Shown: positions 1-6,220 of the stretch, one piece after another
Position numbering within the stretch: the stretch's first letter is position 1
How the letters are laid out: the number at the start of each line of letters is the position of its first letter
Made by a program: the position numbers and the translations under genes
DNA from: CAZJDM01 sp964544765
GTDB taxonomy: Bacteria > Bdellovibrionota_B > Oligoflexia > CAYFLR01
DNA length: 15,705 bases
Direction: 5' to 3'
NCBI GenBank assembly: GCA_964544765.1
Contig: CAZJDM010000106.1
Span: forward strand, 1 to 15,705
The notes under the pieces: model-generated
Seen by the model: only the letters and a program-made list of their open reading frames with translations
Databases searched by the model: none
Told to the model about the DNA's origin: nothing

Positions 1-101
1 TTTCCCTATAACTGCCAGCATATTGTAATATCTGATACTAAATCTAATAAACCAGAGCCATTTAACTACAAAATTCATAAAACAAGCGAGGGAAATTAAT
101 T

Positions 102-875
102 ATGCCAACAGCAGCAATTGGTTTATTTTCAATGTGCACCATTTTTGTCGTATCGCTCTTAATAAGTGCCAAGCATATTACGACATACATCGATCCGTTA
201 AGTTTTTTAATTGTAGCGGGTTGTACCGTAGGATCGGCTTTATTACAATTTCCTCTAAATGAACTAAAACTACTCTTTGGAGGATTTAAGTTATCTTTAT
301 TCGGTAAGCCTCCCAAATTCTCAGATGTTGTCCATGAACAAATCGATATTGCTATTGCCATTCGCGATAGAAAAGCTATGGATGAAATTAAAGGCATGGC
401 CACTGACCCCTTAACCGAACAGGCACTAGGTTTAATTGAAAACCAAATACCAGTGGACAAAATAAGTTTCATTATGACCGAACAACTTCTAGTAGCCCAG
501 GAAAAAGATAAACAAGTAATAGATATCTTTGCCGGTTTAGGTAAATTGCCACCAACTTTTGGTATGATGGGAACTGTTATTGGTCTAGTAGGGCTACTTG
601 AAAACCTAGGTGGAGAGGGAGGAGCGCAAGCTATGGGTGCCGCTATGGCGGTGGCATTGGTAACAACCCTGTATGGGGTAGTAACTGCCAACTTCTTTTT
701 AGATCCCGTGGCAAGCAACTTAAAAATTAAACAGAATAAAATGAGAACCGCTCAAAAGATAATTTTAAAAGGCATCATCATGAGTTCTGATGCCACTATA
801 ACCTCTATTGAAATTCAGGAAGCTTTAAATGCTTATTTGGATGAAGAAGAGAAGGTAGATGTTTTGCAGTTATAA
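102..875 (+). CDS. motA: MotA/MotP-type stator (proton or sodium channel) subunit
   Basis: This 257-residue protein is a cytoplasmic-membrane stator subunit that, with MotB, couples ion flow to torque on the flagellar motor. Four hydrophobic segments are visible at about residues 3-23, 33-52, 147-168 and 178-200. The diagnostic MotA/ExbB core lies in the last two: a P-P-T-FGMMGTVIGLV stretch at 150-163 and MAVALVTTLYGVVTAN at 182-197. A charged cytoplasmic loop (about 55-145) separates TM2 from TM3, as in the family. Length is slightly below the roughly 285 residues of enteric MotA. The ATG has a GAGGG Shine-Dalgarno at 88-92, 9 nt upstream. It is followed 42 bp later by motB. A weak promoter-like pair (TTGTAA at 23-28, TAATAA at 45-50) lies upstream but is not convincing. 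No other flagellar gene is present, so use in another MotAB-driven machine cannot be excluded. Confidence 0.9.
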   Translation: MPTAAIGLFSMCTIFVVSLLISAKHITTYIDPLSFLIVAGCTVGSALLQFPLNELKLLFGGFKLSLFGKPPKFSDVVHEQIDIAIAIRDRKAMDEIKGMATDPLTEQALGLIENQIPVDKISFIMTEQLLVAQEKDKQVIDIFAGLGKLPPTFGMMGTVIGLVGLLENLGGEGGAQAMGAAMAVALVTTLYGVVTANFFLDPVASNLKIKQNKMRTAQKIILKGIIMSSDATITSIEIQEALNAYLDEEEKVDVLQL

Positions 876-917
876 TTGAATTTATCATTTTATATAAAAC
901 CTTAAATGGAATTTTAA

Positions 918-1772
918 ATGGCAGAAGATAATTCTCAAGACGAATCGATGGAACCACCCCCAGAGGAAGTGCAAGAAGGCGCGCCGATGTGGATCGTCAG
1001 TTATGGCGATATGATGACCCTCCTCTTATGCTTTTTTATTCTCTACTTTCAAATGGATGTAACTAACGGACTACGAGAAATTGCTGAAAAAAACTCCCTT
1101 ATGGAAGTCAAAGAAAAAAAGACCATCTCCGACACTAGAATAACTCTGAAAGATAGCAAATTAATTATTTCTAAAGATGCCACCAATAATGTATTCATTT
1201 CCAAAATCCAAACAGAAAGAGTCAAAGACGCTAGGGCCACAGCCGAAGACAACAAAGATATCCCTAAAGAAAAGGCTCAAAAGACCGCTGATAAAACTGC
1301 CGAAAAAATACAGGCTCTTCTAGCTAAAGAACTCAAAGCAACTACGCTCAAAATGGTCTTAGATGCCAAAAAGATTGAATTGACACTACCTGCTGAAAGC
1401 TATTTCCCAAGGGGTAAAGCAAAACTACATAAGGAACGTAAAATTATATTCAAAAAAATTGTTAAGTCTCTTGTTAAAGACGGCAAAATACCTGAACTGG
1501 ACCTAGAAATAGAAGGACATACCGATAGCACTCCTATTAAGGGTTGGTTATCAAGATATTTTCCAACCAATTGGGAATTATCGTCCGCTAGAGCTGCGGC
1601 AGTACTCAGAATACTTAATAAATATGGTCTTAAAGCTCGAAAGTATCGAATAATTGGATTAGCGGATACAGTTCCTTTATTGCCCAATACCTCCAAGAAA
1701 AACAAGTCCCTTAATAGAAGAGTTGTTGTGCGTATGACCTTCGTTGATAAAAATGAAAAGAAGAAAAAATAG
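918..1772 (+). CDS. motB: MotB-type stator anchor with OmpA/MotB peptidoglycan-binding domain
   Basis: This 284-residue partner of MotA anchors the stator to peptidoglycan and supplies the ion-binding aspartate. A short acidic cytoplasmic N-terminus (1-22) leads into a single membrane segment, about 25-46. There the SYGDMMTLLLCFF motif places Asp31 at the position of the essential channel Asp of MotB. A long Lys/Glu/Ala-rich linker (about 50-140) follows. The C-terminal OmpA/MotB domain (about 155-275) shows EGHTDSTPI (199-206), NWELSSARA (218-226), GLADTVPL (247-254) and NRRVVVRM (266-273), the usual peptidoglycan-binding signature. The protein ends in a run of lysines. The Shine-Dalgarno is weak (GGA at 908-910, 7 nt before ATG), so coupling to motA translation is plausible. 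Its 3' end converges on the methyltransferase gene with 43 bp between the stop codons. Confidence 0.9.
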   Translation: MAEDNSQDESMEPPPEEVQEGAPMWIVSYGDMMTLLLCFFILYFQMDVTNGLREIAEKNSLMEVKEKKTISDTRITLKDSKLIISKDATNNVFISKIQTERVKDARATAEDNKDIPKEKAQKTADKTAEKIQALLAKELKATTLKMVLDAKKIELTLPAESYFPRGKAKLHKERKIIFKKIVKSLVKDGKIPELDLEIEGHTDSTPIKGWLSRYFPTNWELSSARAAAVLRILNKYGLKARKYRIIGLADTVPLLPNTSKKNKSLNRRVVVRMTFVDKNEKKKK

Positions 1773-1815
1773 ATTTCTATATTATCAAATGGTGAGTATT
1801 CACATTAATAACATC

Positions 1816-2511
1816 CTATTTTTGATAAATAATCGTTTGTCCCCGTTTAAAGCTTGGTATTAATATTGAAATAAGATCAAATATGCCAATAATGGGATTC
1901 TGATAACCAAAATAATTTTGAAATTCATGTTTTATGACTTGAAGCGAGGATTTATCCCCCATAGTTATGAGTTCTTTTTTGGTATATTCTCTATAATGCC
2001 CCGGTTCTAAAAGATCTTCATTGTCATAAGCATCTATAGGTACAATGCCCATAAGCATTTTAACTCTACTATGTAGAGCGACTCCATTGGGCGTTTGGCA
2101 AATTATTATGCCCTTTTCTGTAAGCCCTGTTCGTAAAAAGCTCAGCACTTTTCTAACTGAAATGTATAAATGTTCTAAAACTTCGGCAAAGATAATAACA
2201 TCAAATTGGGGAAGTGCCACCCATTCTTGCTCATAATGAGCCTTATTTAAGTCAAATTCAATATGTGGAATACTTATATCATTTTGATCTTGTTGATCTT
2301 GATCCACAATTTTACTACGCTTCAATGGTAAACCCAATGTAGTGAGGTGGGAAAATTGTTTTTGCAATATTTTAGTAAAAGGACCTCGCCCAATCTCTAA
2401 AACTTTTGCCTCTTTACTTGTATATTCTGTGACCGTTTTTAATAAATAATCAAATCTCTTTTTATGATATTCAGAGTATTCATTTATTACATCAATGTTG
2501 CTGATAAACAC
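1816..2511 (-). CDS. class I SAM-dependent methyltransferase
   Basis: About 231 residues. The Rossmann-fold methyltransferase signature is clear: motif I VLEIGRGPFT at 37-46 (a variant of the E/D-x-G-x-G SAM-binding loop), a strand and post-motif FDVIIFAEVLEHL at 103-115, then GIIICQTPN at 134-142 and GHYREYTKKEL at 171-181. This pattern is typical of the Methyltransf_11/23 group. The C-terminus contains a hydrophobic stretch (about 205-221), possibly a surface or membrane contact. The substrate cannot be deduced. The start is uncertain: the first possible codon is GTG at 2509-2511, but it overlaps a strong GGAGG sequence, leaving no normal spacing. No ATG, GTG or TTG follows before motif I, so either this GTG or a non-standard codon such as ATC just downstream is used. 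An in-frame TAA lies three codons upstream, so the gene cannot extend further. It has its own promoter and converges on motB. Confidence 0.85.
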   Translation of the reverse strand: MFISNIDVINEYSEYHKKRFDYLLKTVTEYTSKEAKVLEIGRGPFTKILQKQFSHLTTLGLPLKRSKIVDQDQQDQNDISIPHIEFDLNKAHYEQEWVALPQFDVIIFAEVLEHLYISVRKVLSFLRTGLTEKGIIICQTPNGVALHSRVKMLMGIVPIDAYDNEDLLEPGHYREYTKKELITMGDKSSLQVIKHEFQNYFGYQNPIIGIFDLISILIPSFKRGQTIIYQK

Positions 2512-2546
2512 CTCCGATTAAAATCCATCATCCTGATGATTGTTGA

Positions 2547-2575
2547 GATATAAGTTTTTATATGTGATAGGTCAA
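2547..2575 (-). promoter_or_regulatory. sigma70-type promoter of the methyltransferase gene
   Basis: Read on the - strand, TTGACC (2575-2570) and TATATC (2552-2547) are separated by exactly 17 nt. Transcription would begin near 2540, giving a leader of roughly 30 nt that contains the GGAGG sequence. A small inverted repeat, ATCATC-CT-GATGAT (2527-2540), sits at the predicted start site and could be an operator or a weak hairpin. The promoter call is from sequence only. Confidence 0.5.
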
Positions 2576-2638
2576 GAATTTATATTAGAAACCTTATCTA
2601 GGTTAATGATTATTTACTATAGGTTAGAGGACACGCAA

Positions 2639-2677
2639 AGAAAAGAGGTTACTCTATCCTTGAATAACCTCTTTTCT
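2639..2677 (-). terminator. intrinsic terminator downstream of the Ala/Gly-rich protein gene
   Basis: A perfect 13-bp inverted repeat (AGAAAAGAGGTTA at 2639-2651, TAACCTCTTTTCT at 2665-2677) encloses a 13-nt loop. On the - strand the stem ends in a T-rich run (CTCTTTTCTTTG), and the preceding - strand gene ends about 60 nt upstream at 2736. It would end that transcript before the methyltransferase promoter. On the + strand it has a partly T-rich tail, but no + strand gene leads into it. Confidence 0.75.
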
Positions 2678-2735
2678 ATTTTATACAATTGTCATCGGCG
2701 GACGCCCACCAGATAAATTGAAAAATTGGCACTGA

Positions 2736-3284
2736 TTAATTCCACTTCTCCATTACAAATTCAATTCCCCAACTTGCTCCCATTTCTCCAAGTTTTCCAC
2801 AAACAGCAGAGACAGCACCTAAAGCTGTAATAGATCCCAGCCACTTCGCCCCCCTTAACTTACCTATACCAATAGGAAAAGCTGCACTTATACCAACTGA
2901 AGCAGTTACACCATTCTTAATATTTTCATCTTCTATTCCTATATTCAAAGTTGTATCTAATACTTCTGATGCTGCTCCAAATAATCCACCAGCAGAACAA
3001 GCCACAATTCCTGCGAGGGCAACTGCAGGCAATGCAGCTACTTTGGGTTCAAATCTGGCAGATTGAGCTAAGTCTGCAGCTATTTCTAATTCACCGGGTT
3101 GACAGTATCGAATTGGAAGTGAAACGTTTGATTGATATCCAACAGGCGCAATTGGAATGCCTAATGATGGAGCCACAGCAGAATTTTGATCAATTGTAAT
3201 CTGACATATAGCTTTCCCATCGGGATTTCTTAAGATCCCTTTTACAATCCTTAAATTTTCTACATCAGCGGCTTTCTCTGACAT
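2736..3284 (-). CDS. Ala/Gly-rich hypothetical protein, possibly a lipoprotein with a broken 5' end
   Basis: I do not recognise this 182-residue protein. Its N-terminal half (1-80) is polar, with Cys27 and Cys61. The rest contains small-residue hydrophobic stretches at about 82-105 (PAVALAGIVACSAGG), 125-141 and 148-162, resembling glycine/alanine-rich membrane-inserting or outer-surface proteins. The ATG at 3284 has only a weak GGA upstream. The same frame stays open for 28 more codons, up to a TGA at 3369-3371. Those codons include IFIACGSSDGS, which resembles a lipoprotein lipobox followed by a Ser/Gly linker, but no start codon is available for it. The gene may therefore be a lipoprotein whose signal peptide was disrupted, or a real protein starting at 3284. 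It is followed by a strong terminator. Function unknown. Confidence 0.5.
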   Translation of the reverse strand: MSEKAADVENLRIVKGILRNPDGKAICQITIDQNSAVAPSLGIPIAPVGYQSNVSLPIRYCQPGELEIAADLAQSARFEPKVAALPAVALAGIVACSAGGLFGAASEVLDTTLNIGIEDENIKNGVTASVGISAAFPIGIGKLRGAKWLGSITALGAVSAVCGKLGEMGASWGIEFVMEKWN

Positions 3285-3368
3285 AGGATTTCCACTAATA
3301 CTCTGTACCTTCCCTTGTTTAGAGCCATCGCTTGAGCCACAAGCAATAAATATGCCAAAATTCTCTGA
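3285..3368 (-). other. in-frame lipobox-like remnant upstream of the Ala/Gly-rich protein
   Basis: This 28-codon open extension of the downstream gene encodes SENFGIFIACGSSDGSK-like sequence, with the candidate lipid-modified Cys at codon 3339-3341. It has no ATG, GTG or TTG in frame and begins right after a TGA (3369-3371). A short run of hydrophobic residues before Cys and a polar Ser/Gly/Asp linker after it are what a lipoprotein N-terminus would show. An ATG in another frame (ATG ATC AGA GAA TTT, just upstream) would join it by a single-base shift. I infer a frameshifted or eroded signal peptide. Confidence 0.35.
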
Positions 3369-3371
3369 TCA

Positions 3372-3675
3372 TATGACTAATAGTTGGAAACCCCATTTTT
3401 CAGTATTTACCCATATTCTCTCAATCAAAATATTCTTATTTTTGTTAGAGTATATCAAAGAAAAGTGTTTAAATATTGTACCTATATGTTTAAAAAATTG
3501 ACATCAGTCGTTATTACAAAAAACAATTTTTTGCAAAAACTCGAGCAATACTATGCACAAATTACACAACCACTTACTTAATATCAAGGGATTGCCTCCA
3601 TTAAGTGTTGTGTGAAATGAGGTGACCTTTAATTTTATATTTAATTCTAAACAGTTAAAAGCTGAATTATCCAGA
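3372..3675. other. AT-rich intergenic stretch without a convincing gene
   Basis: About 300 bp lie between the putative lipoprotein remnant and the end of the AbiEii-like gene. A 65-codon + strand frame (3384-3581) has no Shine-Dalgarno and no recognisable motif, and I treat it as chance. A 7-bp inverted repeat (ACTTAAT at 3576-3582, ATTAAGT at 3600-3606) is present but has no T-tract, so it is not a good terminator for the - strand abiE transcript. It may simply be the boundary of the accessory island. Confidence 0.5.
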
Positions 3676-4785
3676 TCATACTACCAACTTCTCAAGTAGA
3701 TTCTTAAAATAATCCCTACTCCAAACTGACTCAATAACCCCTAGAGACTCAGAGCTAACAAATCTTGAGACATCTCTTATTGCCTCACTAATATCTAAAG
3801 AATTAATCCTATTTGTAAGTTCATTAACAACCCAAATCTCATCTAACGACAATTCTACTTGATTTTTCCATGGTCCTTGTTGATAGAGAGCGTTTGTGAG
3901 CAAATCCCTATTGAATTGAACCTTTCGTTTTAGGTTTAAATAATATATCAGATCATACCAATCTCTACCTTTAACATAAGACCGACATAAAAGAGCATGT
4001 AGCTTTTCACTAAAACAAGAGGAAAGATCATGGCAATTGATAGGAGAAACAAAGGGAAAATAGATACTCTCAATTTTGTGTTGGGCTCCCTCTGGGGGAT
4101 TAATATCTACTTCTATTTTAATATTAATCCTTTTCGTTGATGCCTCTGTATTAGGAATTGGTAAAATTGTAGACAGTTGTCCTTCTAAAGAATCTGTTTT
4201 AAAAAAAGCTTTTTTGACATTGTTATCAACCTTAGACTTATGTTTTACGTCCATTTCCAATCCGTGATCTTTAAGTCGCTCCTGTACATTATTTAGATAT
4301 TTACTTAATGGAAAATTAACATCGGGCTTTAAGAGGGCAAAGTCAAGGTCTTCCGAAAACCGATCCAAAGTATGAATTAGCTTTAGTGATGTCCCTCCAT
4401 GAAAGGAAGCCTCCTTAAAGAATCCACATTTTGAAAGCTCGGCTAATACATAATATTGTATAATTTCAGTCACGGCGTTGGATTGCTCTTTGATATCTGA
4501 AACATTATACTCTTGTAGTTTTTTACTAATTGTCAAAAGAATTGATTTATTTTGTTTAAGTTTTGACTCTTCTTTGATCAATACTAAGCCAGCTTGCTGT
4601 AAATTATCCTCGTGAAATGAACTGCTTGTCGAATGTCTCTGTTGAGAGTCAGCCACTAAAGGAGACAGACCCCTCATTCGTGAGCACACCGAGCAATACC
4701 CGTTTTGTTTATATTTTTCGGTTAATTTTCGTGGTAATCCTTTTTTATTTTTGCATCCTGGATTTTGGCAATATTCAAAATTCAT
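3676..4785 (-). CDS. abiEii: AbiEii-family nucleotidyltransferase toxin with an N-terminal Cys4 segment
   Basis: This 369-residue protein belongs to the AbiEii/MenT group of nucleotidyltransferase-like toxins, the killing half of type IV AbiE toxin-antitoxin and phage-abortive systems. The catalytic signature is intact: GGTSL at 130-134, R142, and S144-E-DLD ending at D148 (metal-binding DxD). Further on come KIEVDINP (223-230), EKLHALL (260-266) and KGRDWYDL (272-279), the conserved C-terminal helix motif. The first 60 residues are odd: Cys6-x4-Cys11 and Cys31-x2-Cys34 look like a small zinc ribbon, followed by a Ser/Gln-rich linker. In typical members the GG motif comes much nearer the N-terminus. 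The ATG at 4785 is 9 bp after the abiEi stop, with a weak AGGGA Shine-Dalgarno, fitting coupled translation. Family assignment is confident; toxicity and the metal site are inferred. Confidence 0.88.
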   Translation of the reverse strand: MNFEYCQNPGCKNKKGLPRKLTEKYKQNGYCSVCSRMRGLSPLVADSQQRHSTSSSFHEDNLQQAGLVLIKEESKLKQNKSILLTISKKLQEYNVSDIKEQSNAVTEIIQYYVLAELSKCGFFKEASFHGGTSLKLIHTLDRFSEDLDFALLKPDVNFPLSKYLNNVQERLKDHGLEMDVKHKSKVDNNVKKAFFKTDSLEGQLSTILPIPNTEASTKRINIKIEVDINPPEGAQHKIESIYFPFVSPINCHDLSSCFSEKLHALLCRSYVKGRDWYDLIYYLNLKRKVQFNRDLLTNALYQQGPWKNQVELSLDEIWVVNELTNRINSLDISEAIRDVSRFVSSESLGVIESVWSRDYFKNLLEKLVV

Positions 4786-4794
4786 AATTTTTCC

Positions 4795-5460
4795 CTACAC
4801 TGGCCTGTTTTGAAGGTACCTCATAAAACCAACCATATAATCTCTTACTCTTCGGCTAGCAAAGGAATGGTAAATAAACTCAAAACCATCTAAGGAAATT
4901 TGAAAAAGATCCTCCTCCTCCATTCTCAGAGATTCAAAGAGCCAATTCAACCCATCTTTCTCCCAATTGATTTGCTTATTCACAAAAAGCAAATCTCCCA
5001 ATGCTCTTAATGGTGTTGCAATTGGGTAATAACTACCGCTTGGACCTTTCTCTCTTACAATTCCAGCTTGAAAAGGCTTATTATTAAGATGGATGTACGT
5101 AAAGGTTCCCAGTGGTGTTTTAAAGATTTTACTCCTTCTAGATGTCCCACAGCTAATATTTTGAACTACATCGGGAATAAGATTGTAATGATAAAGAGCG
5201 GCCTCAAAGCTAATATAGGAATGGGGATAGATTTGTTCAACCAACACCTTTTCATCAATCACTGGTTGTCTTCTGTATTCTTTTGCTAAACAATAAAGTC
5301 CTCTTCTAAGCTTTAAAATCTCTTGTTTTTTTAGAGCCTTTTTAACAAGCTCCCAAACTTGTGGATCAGTTTTATTGGAGAGCAGCATCTTAACCAGATT
5401 AAGATCAAATACACTGTTAAGTGGGTTGTGTTTCCAAATTGTTTCTGTCAAAGTCTGCAA
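4795..5460 (-). CDS. abiEi: AbiEi-family antitoxin and transcriptional regulator
   Basis: About 221 residues from the TTG at 5460. In AbiE systems this protein counteracts AbiEii and represses its own promoter. Visible landmarks: a winged-helix-like N-terminus ending in LKLRRGLYCL (about 49-58); YISFEAALYHY (82-92) followed by IPDVVQNI (95-102), the family's 'sYiSlesAL..HGLIPe' region; TPLGTF (115-120); and YPIATPLRALGDLL (145-158), matching the 'iAtPeKALlDl' motif. I chose TTG 5460 because AGGAG (5472-5468) lies 7 nt upstream. The frame could begin at a TTG at 5508, but that codon has no Shine-Dalgarno and coincides with a -35 element. The gene directly precedes the AbiEii-like toxin gene, and antitoxin-first order is normal for AbiE. 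It diverges from the mobile-mystery pair. Confidence 0.85.
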   Translation of the reverse strand: MQTLTETIWKHNPLNSVFDLNLVKMLLSNKTDPQVWELVKKALKKQEILKLRRGLYCLAKEYRRQPVIDEKVLVEQIYPHSYISFEAALYHYNLIPDVVQNISCGTSRRSKIFKTPLGTFTYIHLNNKPFQAGIVREKGPSGSYYPIATPLRALGDLLFVNKQINWEKDGLNWLFESLRMEEEDLFQISLDGFEFIYHSFASRRVRDYMVGFMRYLQNRPV

Positions 5461-5479
5461 ATAAATGCTCCTAATTGTA

Positions 5480-5508
5480 ATAATAGCACAATTTACCTTA
5501 AATTGCAA
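5480..5508 (-). promoter_or_regulatory. promoter of the abiE pair
   Basis: On the - strand, TTGCAA (5508-5503) and TATTAT (5485-5480) are spaced by 17 nt, and the -10 is preceded by TGC, making it an extended -10. The predicted transcription start near 5473 leaves a very short leader in which AGGAG (5472-5468) precedes the TTG start at 5460. This arrangement argues that TTG 5508 is promoter rather than coding sequence. Confidence 0.55.
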
Positions 5509-5514
5509 ATTTAA
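5498..5514. promoter_or_regulatory. palindromic operator candidate over the abiE -35 element
   Basis: TTAAATT-GCA-AATTTAA is a perfect 7-bp inverted repeat with a 3-nt centre, lying across the predicted -35 hexamer of abiE. AbiEi proteins are known to bind inverted repeats at their own promoter, so this is a reasonable autoregulatory site. Its AT-only arms make a chance palindrome possible in this base composition. Confidence 0.4.
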
Positions 5515-5673
5515 CGGTCATTACAGTTCTTTTTAACCTGTTTCATGTATATTATTGTCAATTATATTTAGTGTGTGATGTCCAACCAAAATAACAATGA
5601 TAAATTCTCGCCTATTTAACAACACCTAATCAGTACTTTTATTTTCTCATTGTTAAGCTTTCCCTCATAAATT

Positions 5674-5752
5674 TTCTATATATATATTGAATTATAGCAA
5701 TATTATATTGACATATATATAGAATATATATTACAATATTTCTATATATATG
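5674..5752. promoter_or_regulatory. triple TTCTATATATATG box array at the mobile-mystery promoter
   Basis: Three related boxes surround the promoter. TTCTATATATAT lies at 5674-5685 (12 of 13 bases). CATATATATAGAA lies at 5712-5724, inverted and directly after the -35 start. TTCTATATATATG lies at 5740-5752, just after the -10 and running into the Shine-Dalgarno. The second and third form a perfect 13-bp inverted repeat with a 15-nt centre that contains the -10. Such placement suits repression by the XRE-type product of the first gene. The TA-alternating core is low in complexity, but the TTC/GAA and G/C ends are shared. Confidence 0.5.
5708..5737 (+). promoter_or_regulatory. sigma70 promoter of the mobile-mystery pair
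   Basis: A perfect TTGACA at 5708-5713 and TACAAT at 5732-5737 (one mismatch to consensus) are separated by 18 nt. The predicted start near 5744 gives a leader of under 20 nt holding GGAG (5752-5755), 6 nt before the ATG at 5762. This is one of the strongest promoter matches in the window. Confidence 0.65.
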
Positions 5753-5761
5753 GAGAATTGA

Positions 5762-6220
5762 ATGTCAAAAAAAACATCAGCATTTACCCCACTTAAAATA
5801 TCCCAACTCAAAAACAAGTTTAATAAAATCAACTCAATTGAACTACAATGCATTGTAAAAGATGGATGGATTCGGTTTATGAGAATATCTCTTGGAATGA
5901 CCCTGAAGATTCTAGCAAAAAAAAGTAATCTATCTCTTTCGGCTGTAGGTCACATGGAAAAAAGAGAAACTGAAGGGAAAATTACTCTTGAATCTCTTAA
6001 AAAGTTAGCTCATGCAATGGATTGTCATTTGATTTACGCAATTATCCCTAATGATCAGTATGATACCTATATAAAAAATCAAGCTGAAAAAAAGGCTCTC
6101 AAAATTCTAAACCAAGCTGATATTCAGATGGAGCTGGAAGATCAAAAAGTTGTTACCGAGAAAAAGGAGAGACTTAAAAGGTTGACAGATGAATTGCTTC
6201 AAAATGGGGATATTTGGTGA
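5762..6220 (+). CDS. mobile mystery protein A-like XRE-family regulator
   Basis: This 152-residue protein has an XRE/lambda-repressor type helix-turn-helix at about 36-92. IRFMRISLGMTLKILAKKSNLS leads to the recognition-helix region SLSAVGHMEKRETEG, then ITLESLKKLAHAMDCHLIYAIIP. The W-I-R start, the TLESLKKLA..MDC.L.YA.vP block and the position next to a Fic gene match the 'mobile mystery protein A' family. A charged, probably helical C-terminal tail (about 110-150) could contact the partner. The start is well supported by GGAG 6 nt upstream and a strong promoter. I infer that it is the antitoxin and autorepressor of the pair. No canonical Fic-inhibitory (S/T)xxxE(G/N) motif is evident in it, so any inhibition would work differently from VbhA-type antitoxins. 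Confidence 0.85.
   Translation: MSKKTSAFTPLKISQLKNKFNKINSIELQCIVKDGWIRFMRISLGMTLKILAKKSNLSLSAVGHMEKRETEGKITLESLKKLAHAMDCHLIYAIIPNDQYDTYIKNQAEKKALKILNQADIQMELEDQKVVTEKKERLKRLTDELLQNGDIW

Noticed and set aside
62..718. 218-codon open frame on the - strand across motA
   Set aside because: It lies antisense to a clear motA gene, has no recognisable motif and looks like a shadow of its codon pattern.
1782..1828. TTATCAAA/TTTGATAA inverted repeat between motB and the methyltransferase, as a bidirectional terminator
   Set aside because: Only 8 AT-rich base pairs around a 31-nt loop, and it runs into the methyltransferase coding end; too weak.
2697..2706. GC-rich mini-palindrome GGCG-GA-CGCC next to the strong terminator, as a REP-like element
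   Set aside because: Four-base arms and a 2-nt loop, with no second copy in the window; it only stands out against the AT-rich background.
3384..3581. 65-codon + strand frame in the intergenic region
   Set aside because: No Shine-Dalgarno, no promoter and no family motif; AT-rich composition easily yields such frames.
3576..3606. ACTTAAT/ATTAAGT inverted repeat downstream of abiEii, as a terminator
   Set aside because: Short AT-rich stem, 17-nt loop and no T-tract in either direction.
5461..5508. N-terminal extension of AbiEi to TTG 5508
   Set aside because: The codons overlap a promoter with 17-nt spacing and a palindrome, and TTG 5460 has a good AGGAG.
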